Assembly (NCBI GenBank): GCA_045121595.1
Contig: JBGVGI010000092.1
Span: 1-64,000 of the forward strand
Origin: Fumia sp045121595
Lineage (GTDB): Bacteria > Bacillota > Clostridia > Oscillospirales > Ruminococcaceae
Length of the DNA stretch: 64,000 nt
Reading direction: 5' to 3'
Made by a program: the position numbers and the translations under genes. The number at the start of each line of letters is the position of its first letter. Within the stretch, counting starts at the first letter, position 1. Below, one piece after another: positions 58,243 through 64,000 of the stretch. Below the pieces are notes generated by a model. It worked only from the letters and a program-made list of their open reading frames with translations. It searched no databases and had not been told where the DNA came from.

Positions 58243-58844
58243 TGGTAATCACAGACGTTTTTAAGAAAAAAGGTACTCGCTATCAGCTTGAGCTTGACGG
58301 CGAGTACTGGACTATTCTCGATATCGAAATTATCGCTGATTTTCACCTGAAAAAAGGCATGGAAATCGATGAGGATTTAAAGGACGAAATTCAGTCTGCC
58401 GCCGATTTCAGACGCGGAAAAGAGTATGCCCTCTATCTTTTGGGGTACAGAGACCACTGCAGAGCAGAGCTTATTAAAAAGCTTACAAAAAGTGTGGATA
58501 TATCTGTTGCCGAAAAAATTGCGGACAGAATGGAAGAACTCGACCTTTTGAATGACGAGCGATATGCCGAAAAACTTGCAAAATATCTTACGACCGTAAA
58601 AAAACGCGGTCCTCACAGAGTATTGCAGGAGATGATTTTAAAGGGCGTTGACAGAAATACGGCAAAGGAAGCAATTGCTTCCCTTGAGGTGACAACCGAC
58701 CCGTTAAAAGAACTTATTGAGAAAAAATATATAGGGTATCTTTCCGATGAAAAGGGCAGACAGAAAACTATTGCGGCTCTTTTAAGGAGAGGCTATGATT
58801 ATAGCACGATAACCGATGCTATCTTAGAATTTACGGAGGAATAA
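58242..58844 (+). CDS. recX: Regulatory protein RecX
   Basis: Binds RecA filaments and limits their growth. The 200-residue protein is all-helical with the three-helix repeats of RecX: ALYLLGYRDHCRAELIKKL (about 66-84), LDLLNDERYAEKLAKYL and GPHRVLQEMILKGVDRN near 126-142. The N-terminal 50 residues form a beta-strand region common in Clostridia. The ATG overlaps the recA stop (TAATG), so translation is coupled; the ratio to RecA is thus set by reinitiation. Confidence 0.92.
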   Translation: MVITDVFKKKGTRYQLELDGEYWTILDIEIIADFHLKKGMEIDEDLKDEIQSAADFRRGKEYALYLLGYRDHCRAELIKKLTKSVDISVAEKIADRMEELDLLNDERYAEKLAKYLTTVKKRGPHRVLQEMILKGVDRNTAKEAIASLEVTTDPLKELIEKKYIGYLSDEKGRQKTIAALLRRGYDYSTITDAILEFTEE

Positions 58845-58845
58845 T

Positions 58846-60174
58846 ATGTCTTTAAAGGTGGGAATGGTTTCTCTGGGGTGTCCCAAAAACCAGGTAGACG
58901 CAGAAATTTTACTCAAAAAAATCAAAGACAGAGGGTTTGTGTTAGAACCCGATTCAGGAAACAGTGACGTTATTATAATAAACACCTGTGGTTTTATCGA
59001 AAGTGCAAAGCAGGAAGCTATCGAAAATATCTTTGAATTCATCACCTTAAAAAACGAGGGAAGAATTAAAAAAATCATCGTAACAGGTTGTCTTGCAGAA
59101 CGTTACCGCGGAGAAATCATTGAAGAAATGCCCGAAGTGGATGCGGTTGTAGGTATCGGAAGTAACGATAAAATTGTTGAAATTTTAGAAGACGTTTTAA
59201 AGGATAAAAAGATAACTTCTTTTGGTGATAAAACCTGTTTGCCGCTTGAAGGCGAAAGACTTCTCACAACCTTGCCTTTTTATGCTTATATAAAGATTGC
59301 AGAAGGCTGTGATAACCGCTGTTCTTACTGTGCAATCCCCTATATCAGAGGAAAGTTCAGAAGCCGTCCCATCGAAAATATTGTAAACGAAGCAAAATCT
59401 CTTGCCGAAAAGGGTGTTAAAGAGCTTATCGTAGTGGCTCAGGATACCACGAGATACGGTGAGGATTTGTATGGCGAATATAAACTTGCCGAATTGCTTC
59501 GTGAGTTATGTAAAATAGACGGATTTAAATGGATAAGAGTGCTTTATGCTTACCCTGAAAGAATTACGGATGAGCTTTTGGAAGTTATGGCACAAGAAGA
59601 AAAAATTGCAAAATATCTTGATATGCCGATACAACATTGTAACGGCGAAATTCTTAAAAATATGAACCGTCCTGGCAACCGCGAAAAGCTTGAAACTCTT
59701 ATTAAAAAGATAAGAGAAAAAGTGCCTGGAATTACCTTGAGAACGACTCTTATCGCAGGTTTTCCGGGTGAAACCGAAAAGCAGTTTGAAGAGCTTTGCG
59801 AGTTCTCAAAAGAAATGGATTTTGAAAGACTCGGCTGTTTTGCCTACTCTCCCGAAGAAAATACTGTAGCGGGTGAGATGGAAAATCAGCTTCCTGAGGA
59901 TATAAAAACCCATCGTGCAGAGATTATAACCGATGCACAGATTACTTCAATGATAATGAAAAATGAGCAGAAAATCGGCAAAACCATTACCGTTGTAACC
60001 GAAGGCTTTGACCGTCTTGGTGAGTGTTATTTTGGCAGAAGCGAAAGTGATGCTCCTGAAATTGACGGAAAAATCTTCTTTACGTCGGATAAAAAGGTGA
60101 ATATCGGCGATTTTGTCGACGTTGTGCTTGAAGATACACTTGACGTGGACCTTTTGGGTTCTGCGGTAAATTAA
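58846..60174 (+). CDS. rimO: Ribosomal protein S12 methylthiotransferase RimO
   Basis: A radical SAM enzyme that adds a methylthio group to an Asp of ribosomal protein S12. In the 442-residue protein: N-terminal MTTase domain with three cluster cysteines (SLGCPKNQVD, NTCGFIESA, VTGCLAERY), radical SAM motif CDNRCSYCAIPYIRG (about 149-163) and a C-terminal TRAM domain (about 375-440). GCPKNQVDAE and the overall spacing separate it from MiaB, which is also in the window. TAATAT overlap region with recX: GGAGGA is 6 nt upstream of the ATG. Confidence 0.95.
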   Translation: MSLKVGMVSLGCPKNQVDAEILLKKIKDRGFVLEPDSGNSDVIIINTCGFIESAKQEAIENIFEFITLKNEGRIKKIIVTGCLAERYRGEIIEEMPEVDAVVGIGSNDKIVEILEDVLKDKKITSFGDKTCLPLEGERLLTTLPFYAYIKIAEGCDNRCSYCAIPYIRGKFRSRPIENIVNEAKSLAEKGVKELIVVAQDTTRYGEDLYGEYKLAELLRELCKIDGFKWIRVLYAYPERITDELLEVMAQEEKIAKYLDMPIQHCNGEILKNMNRPGNREKLETLIKKIREKVPGITLRTTLIAGFPGETEKQFEELCEFSKEMDFERLGCFAYSPEENTVAGEMENQLPEDIKTHRAEIITDAQITSMIMKNEQKIGKTITVVTEGFDRLGECYFGRSESDAPEIDGKIFFTSDKKVNIGDFVDVVLEDTLDVDLLGSAVN

Positions 60175-60187
60175 AGGAGTGGCTCAG

Positions 60188-60754
60188 ATGAATACACCTA
60201 ACAAGCTTACTATTGTAAGAATTATTTTAGCACCTGTTTTTCTTTTCTTTTTGCTTTGTAAGACTGTGCCTTTTAATTATCTTTTGGCACTTGTAGTTTT
60301 TGCAGTTGCATCCATTACCGATGCTCTTGACGGACATCTTGCAAGAAAGCATAACCTTATCACGAATTTTGGTAAGTTTTTAGACCCTCTTGCCGATAAG
60401 ATACTCGTTTTTTCGGCACTTATTGCTTTTATCGAAATGGATCTTGCTTCCTCTGTTGCGATTGTTATTATGATGGCAAGAGAATTTTTGGTAACGTCTT
60501 TAAGACTTGTAGCATCCGATAACGGAACTGTAATTGCCGCAAGTAAGCTCGGTAAACTCAAAACCGCTATGACTATGGCAAGCATTGTGATAATTCTGTG
60601 CATACTTTCCGTTTCTCCGTTTGTTACATTTTTTACGGTAGGTACCCTTTCTTTGATAAGCAATACACTTATCTGGATTGCTACTGCGATAACGCTCTTG
60701 TCCGGTGCCGAATATCTTATCAAGAACAAGGAACATTTTTTAAGTGATAAATAA
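60188..60754 (+). CDS. pgsA: CDP-diacylglycerol--glycerol-3-phosphate 3-phosphatidyltransferase
   Basis: Makes phosphatidylglycerol phosphate, the first step to phosphatidylglycerol, in the membrane. The 188-residue protein has four to five membrane spans and the CDP-alcohol phosphotransferase motif: SITDALDGHLARKHNLITNF (about 43-62) followed by GKFLDPLADK with the metal-binding Asp residues. ATG 60188 is used; an in-frame GTG at 60179 forms part of the AGGAGTGG ribosome site. It follows rimO by 13 nt, the common rimO-pgsA order. Confidence 0.94.
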   Translation: MNTPNKLTIVRIILAPVFLFFLLCKTVPFNYLLALVVFAVASITDALDGHLARKHNLITNFGKFLDPLADKILVFSALIAFIEMDLASSVAIVIMMAREFLVTSLRLVASDNGTVIAASKLGKLKTAMTMASIVIILCILSVSPFVTFFTVGTLSLISNTLIWIATAITLLSGAEYLIKNKEHFLSDK

Positions 60755-60774
60755 TTTGCAAAGGAATGAAGTCA

Positions 60775-61407
60775 ATGTTTAAAAGACTCAGGGCAGATAT
60801 TAATGCGATTAAAGAAAGAGACCCCGCAGCAAGAAATACCTTTGAAATTCTTTTGCTGTATTCGGGACTTCACGCGATTATGCTTCACAGACCTGCCCAC
60901 TTTTTCTATAAACACAAATGGTTTTTCACAGCGAGATTTATCTCACAGTTTGCAAGACTCATTACGGGAATTGAAATTCACCCTGGTGCAACGATCGGTA
61001 AAGGCGTTTTTATCGACCACGGCAGTGGGGTAGTAATAGGCGAAACCACCGAAATCGGTGACGGTTGTACTATCTATCAGGGCGCTACTTTAGGTGGTAC
61101 GGGTAAGGAAAAAGGCAAACGTCATCCCACACTCGGCAAGAACGTTTTAGTCGGCACGGGTGCTAAAATTTTAGGACCGTTTAAGGTTGGAGATAACTCA
61201 AAAATTGCCGCAAACGCAGTAGTTTTAGAGGAAATCCCCCCGAATTCTACCGCTGTCGGCGTACCTGCGAGGGTTGTAAAACAAAATGGTATTAAAGTTT
61301 GCGAGGATTTGGACCAGATTCATATCCCCGACCCCGTTTCACAGGAACTTTGTCTTTTACGCCATCGTCTTGACAAGCTTGAAAAACTTTTAAAAGAAGA
61401 AAAATAG
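60775..61407 (+). CDS. cysE: Serine O-acetyltransferase
   Basis: Acetylates serine to O-acetylserine for cysteine synthesis. The 210-residue protein has an N-terminal helical domain (about 1-65) and a left-handed beta-helix of hexapeptide repeats (about 70-170): GIEIHPGATIGKGVFIDHG, VVIGETTEIGDGCTIYQG, and the LGGTGKEKGKRHPTLG loop with the catalytic His region. A short helical tail follows. The ATG at 60775 is chosen, 9 nt after AAGGA; an ATG at 60766 abuts that site. It is the EpsC/short form of Bacillota. Confidence 0.94.
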   Translation: MFKRLRADINAIKERDPAARNTFEILLLYSGLHAIMLHRPAHFFYKHKWFFTARFISQFARLITGIEIHPGATIGKGVFIDHGSGVVIGETTEIGDGCTIYQGATLGGTGKEKGKRHPTLGKNVLVGTGAKILGPFKVGDNSKIAANAVVLEEIPPNSTAVGVPARVVKQNGIKVCEDLDQIHIPDPVSQELCLLRHRLDKLEKLLKEEK

Positions 61408-61415
61408 TTTTTTTA

Positions 61416-61456
61416 AAACACTTTTCCATACTCGGAAAAGTGTTTGTTTTTTTGTA
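61416..61456 (+). terminator. Terminator after cysE
   Basis: Twelve-bp stem AAACACTTTTCC (61416-61427) / GGAAAAGTGTTT (61434-61445), loop ATACTC, then T run. It ends the long co-directional series from citrate synthase. Confidence 0.9.
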
Positions 61457-61465
61457 AAAAATCCC

Positions 61466-61494
61466 TTGCCTTTTTTATTAAAAAGTGGTAAAAT
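61466..61494 (+). promoter_or_regulatory. Promoter of miaB
   Basis: -35 TTGCCT (61466-61471), 17-nt spacer, -10 TAAAAT (61489-61494), 44 nt before the start. It follows the cysE terminator. Confidence 0.7.
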
Positions 61495-61538
61495 TATAAT
61501 GATGTAAAAGCAATTAAAAAACGCTGGAGGTTTTTGTT

Positions 61539-62969
61539 TTGTCGGACGTAAAAAGCAATGTTAAAAACGAGAATGAATGTCTGTACCGACAGGATTTTTT
61601 GCAAAAATGCAAAGACCTTTTAATTAAGCGTTTTGGCGAAGAAAGGTCTCCTCTTGCGTTGGTCAGAAGCTACGGATGTCAGCAGAACGTCAATGACGGC
61701 GAGAAGATTATGGGTATGCTTTCTGAAATGGGATTTGGCTTTACCGATGATACAAATCTTGCAGACGTTATAATCTATAACACCTGTGCCGTAAGGGAAA
61801 ATGCCGAGAAAAAGGTTTTCGGATTTGTCGGTGAGCTTTCACACTGCAAGGCAAGAAGAGAGGAAATCTTAATAGGGCTTTGCGGATGTATGACCCAACA
61901 GGAGCATATTTCGGCTAAAATCAAAAAAAGTTATCCTCAGGTTGATTTTGTTTTCGGCACCCATGCATTGTACCGTTTTCCCGAAATATTTTATAATGCG
62001 TTAAGACGTGGCAAAAGAATTTTTGATATAGAAAATTCTGACGGTGTTATTGTGGAAGGTCTTCCCGTAAAGAGAATAAACCCTATTCAGGCGAGTCTTC
62101 CTGTTATGTACGGCTGCAATAATTTCTGCACCTACTGCGTAGTGCCTTTGGTAAGAGGCAGGGAACGTTCGAGAAAATCTTCGGACGTTTTAAAAGAAGC
62201 AAGGGAAATCGTTTCTCAGGGGTATAAGGAAATTATGCTTTTGGGACAAAACGTAAACTCTTACGGTAAAGACCTTGAAGACGATATCTCATTCCCCGAA
62301 CTTTTAAGGGCAGTCAATGCGATAGAAGGGGACTTCAGGATACGTTTTATGACCTCTCACCCGAGAGATTGTACCAAAGAGCTTATCGATGCGGTGGCGG
62401 AATGTGAAAAGGTATGTAACCATATTCACCTCCCCGTCCAGAGCGGAAGTGACAGAATTTTAAAGCTTATGAACAGGCATTACTGCCGTTTTGAGTATTT
62501 AAAGCTTATAGATTACGCGAAAGAGAAAATCCCCGGTGTTATGTTTACATCGGATATCATAGTAGGTTTTCCAGGCGAAACCTACGAGGATTTTAAGGAA
62601 ACTCTCAGTCTTATCAAAGAAGTGAAATATGCTTCGCTTTTCACCTTTATTTACTCAAAAAGAGTGGGGACGAAAGCTGCAGAGATGGACGACCCTGTTT
62701 CTGCTGCAGATAAATCTAAATGGTTTAACGAGCTTTTACTTGCTCAGCGGGAAATAACCGATGAGCTTTATAAAGAAGAAATTGGTAAAAAATACAGAGT
62801 GCTTATTGAACGCACCGCTGACGATAACGGGTACTTACTCGCAGGACGCACTGAAAACAATATTATTATTGATTTTGAGGGTGACCCGTCAATGGTGGGC
62901 GAATATGCAGAAGTTGAGATAGTTTCTGCAAATAATCGCTCTGTTACAGGAAAAATAACAGAAAGGTAG
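61539..62969 (+). CDS. miaB: tRNA-2-methylthio-N6-dimethylallyladenosine synthase MiaB
   Basis: A radical SAM enzyme adding the 2-methylthio group to i6A37 of tRNAs. The 476-residue protein has the MTTase cysteines (RSYGCQQNVNDGEK, YNTCAVRENAEKK, LCGCMTQQEH), the radical SAM motif YGCNNFCTYCVVPLVRGRERSR (about 190-211) and a TRAM domain (about 405-475). The N-terminus is about 40 residues longer than E. coli MiaB, as in Bacillota. Start TTG with GGAGG 8 nt upstream. A YlbF/YmcA-type gene and mutS follow, recalling the Bacillus order miaB-ymcA-cotE-mutS. Confidence 0.96.
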   Translation: MSDVKSNVKNENECLYRQDFLQKCKDLLIKRFGEERSPLALVRSYGCQQNVNDGEKIMGMLSEMGFGFTDDTNLADVIIYNTCAVRENAEKKVFGFVGELSHCKARREEILIGLCGCMTQQEHISAKIKKSYPQVDFVFGTHALYRFPEIFYNALRRGKRIFDIENSDGVIVEGLPVKRINPIQASLPVMYGCNNFCTYCVVPLVRGRERSRKSSDVLKEAREIVSQGYKEIMLLGQNVNSYGKDLEDDISFPELLRAVNAIEGDFRIRFMTSHPRDCTKELIDAVAECEKVCNHIHLPVQSGSDRILKLMNRHYCRFEYLKLIDYAKEKIPGVMFTSDIIVGFPGETYEDFKETLSLIKEVKYASLFTFIYSKRVGTKAAEMDDPVSAADKSKWFNELLLAQREITDELYKEEIGKKYRVLIERTADDNGYLLAGRTENNIIIDFEGDPSMVGEYAEVEIVSANNRSVTGKITER

Positions 62970-62976
62970 AAAGAAA

Positions 62977-63381
62977 ATGAAACTTATTGAAATGGCAAGA
63001 GAAATGGGCAAGGAAATTCAGAATATGCCCGAGTACAAAAGACTTATGGCTGCTAAAGAAGCTAATGACAACGACAAGGAATTGCAGGATGGTATCGGCA
63101 AGTTTAACCTTAAAAGGCTTGAAATGAACAACGAAATGCAGAAACCCGAACGTGACGATGCAAAACTTCAGGCTTTGAACGAAGAATTGCAGAAAATCTA
63201 TACAGAAGTTATGGGTAACGCAAGTATGATGGAATTCAATATCGCAAAACAGGAAATGGACGAAATTATGCAGCAGGTAAACGCTATTCTCACTATGTGT
63301 GTAAACGGCGAAGACCCCGAAACTTGCGAAATTCCTACAGGTTGCAGCGGAAGCTGTTCAACTTGCGGTGGTTGTCACTAA
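62977..63381 (+). CDS. YlbF/YmcA-family protein with cysteine-rich tail
   Basis: A 134-residue, mostly helical protein of the YlbF/YmcA (Ric) family, whose Bacillus members form a complex that aids RNase Y processing and carries iron-sulfur clusters. Helices cover about 1-110 (MAREMGKEIQNMPEYKRL, EMNNEMQKPERDD, NIAKQEMDEIMQQVNAIL). The last 25 residues form a cysteine cluster with six Cys (CEIPTGCSGSCSTCGGCH) plus one at about 108, suited to bind a metal cluster. Position directly after miaB (7-nt gap) supports the YmcA-like identity. It differs from Bacillus YmcA by this tail; cluster binding is inferred. Confidence 0.85.
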   Translation: MKLIEMAREMGKEIQNMPEYKRLMAAKEANDNDKELQDGIGKFNLKRLEMNNEMQKPERDDAKLQALNEELQKIYTEVMGNASMMEFNIAKQEMDEIMQQVNAILTMCVNGEDPETCEIPTGCSGSCSTCGGCH

Positions 63382-63392
63382 TTTTAAAAAAC

Positions 63393-63426
63393 AGGGTTAC
63401 CATAAGCGCTTGGCAACCCTCTTTTC
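63393..63426 (+). terminator. Weak hairpin between the YlbF-type gene and mutS
   Basis: AGGGTT (63393-63398) and AACCCT (63415-63420) with an imperfect inner extension, then a T-rich stretch. It is imperfect and may only attenuate. Confidence 0.5.
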
Positions 63427-63465
63427 TGTTTTATGACATTAAAATTTTGAAAGGCGGATTTTACT

Positions 63466-64000
63466 GTGGGCAAACTTTCACCGATGATGCAGCAGTATAT
63501 GGAAATAAAAGAAGCACACAAGGACTATATCCTTTTTTACAGACTTGGTGACTTTTATGAGATGTTCTTTGACGATGCTTTACTTGCGTCAAAAGAGCTT
63601 GAGCTTACTCTGACAGGCAGGGACTGCGGTCTTGAAGAACGCGCCCCGATGTGCGGAGTGCCTCACCATGCCTGTGACGTGTATCTTAAAAAGCTTATCG
63701 AAAAAGGGTATAAGGTTGCCATCTGTGAGCAGATGGAATCCCCGTATGAGGCTAAAGGCGTTGTAAAAAGAGAAGTAATAAGAATTACAACTCCCGGTAC
63801 TGTCGTTGACGGCAATATGCTTCCTGAAGGTGAAAACAACTATATTGCAAGTATCTATTACGAAAAAAGCGGATACGGTATCTGCTTTGCCGATATATCA
63901 ACGGGCGAGGTGCTTTTCACCGAGAGCAGTGAAGGTGACCCCGAACGCGGTATTATAAACGAGCTTTCAAAATTCAAACCCGTAGAAATTTTAGTAAACG
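63466..64000 (+). CDS. mutS: DNA mismatch repair protein MutS, N-terminal part
   Basis: The frame is open to the window edge, giving the first 178 residues. The mismatch-recognition domain I is clear: SPMMQQYMEIKEAHKDYILF at the start, then YRLGDFYEMFFDDA with the Phe-x-Glu mismatch-contact motif, TGRDCGLEERAPMCGVPHHA, and GYKVAICEQME, followed by the start of the connector domain (IASIYYEKSGYGICFADISTGE). GTG start, AAAGGCGG 8 nt upstream. The ATPase part lies outside the window. It follows the miaB-YlbF pair. Confidence 0.96.
   Translation, partial: MGKLSPMMQQYMEIKEAHKDYILFYRLGDFYEMFFDDALLASKELELTLTGRDCGLEERAPMCGVPHHACDVYLKKLIEKGYKVAICEQMESPYEAKGVVKREVIRITTPGTVVDGNMLPEGENNYIASIYYEKSGYGICFADISTGEVLFTESSEGDPERGIINELSKFKPVEILVN

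Overview
The window reads as a chromosomal segment of a Gram-positive, endospore-forming anaerobe of the Clostridia (Bacillota), probably close to the Oscillospiraceae/Ruminococcaceae-type gut lineages. The basis is the spoIIGA-sigE pair, spoIIP, a threonyl T-box leader, RqcH, SecG, an Asp23/DAK2 pair, strong AGGAGG-type ribosome binding sites with many TTG/GTG starts, consensus sigma-A promoters, moderate-to-low GC, and a secreted protein ending in a dockerin-like repeat. The exact family cannot be fixed from the sequence alone. Coding density is high. There is no phage, IS element, CRISPR array or rRNA; three tRNA genes are present (Asn-GTT, Arg-CCG, Lys-TTT).

Layout. 0-6.5 kb: tRNA-Asn, a hairpin array, and a carbohydrate block (GH2 glycosidase, MFS permease, galM) with an Xaa-Pro aminopeptidase. 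6.5-14 kb: TSCPD protein, MetA with the acetyl-CoA signature Glu111, DUF1858, then trmK-Nif3-rqcH-valS. 14-20.4 kb: HI0933-type flavoprotein, T-box-controlled thrS, a histidine-kinase-like protein without a phospho-acceptor His, ung plus a flavin reductase, and acpP. 20.4-22.6 kb: the spoIIGA-sigE operon, flanked on each side by a very cysteine-rich mini-protein gene with a sigma-K-like promoter. 22.6-32.7 kb: rarA-radical SAM-DUF2344 operon, glyA, an exported EEP-family phosphodiesterase, secG-rnr, and a CNNM/HlyC-type CBS protein with a structured leader.

32.7-33.8 kb is a small AT-rich accessory cassette: an XRE repressor divergent from two unknown genes, with two large palindromes on the promoter, followed by structured interspersed repeats. 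33.8-39.1 kb (minus strand): ddl, a membrane-anchored murF and an alpha/beta hydrolase, tRNA-Lys, then spoIIP with an unknown membrane protein. 39.2-44.8 kb: Asp23-DAK2-recG-murC. 45-49.1 kb: a 1358-residue secreted multidomain protein with discoidin-like repeats and a dockerin-like end, expressed from a near-consensus promoter and with extreme codon bias. 49.1-49.5 kb: structured repeats.

49.5-64 kb: a ttcA-like gene, then one long co-directional series: citrate synthase, lipoprotein, response regulator, histidine kinase, DUF1385, prmC, recA, recX, rimO, pgsA, cysE; then miaB, a YlbF/YmcA protein with a cysteine-rich tail, and the start of mutS.

Most genes are core housekeeping (translation quality control, tRNA modification, DNA repair, peptidoglycan precursor synthesis). 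The parts most worth attention are the two Cys-rich peptides around sigE, the XRE cassette with twin palindromic operators, the possible pseudoknot leader of the CBS-domain gene, the hairpin array near the left end, and the dockerin-tailed giant protein. All functional statements are inferred from sequence; no database search was run.
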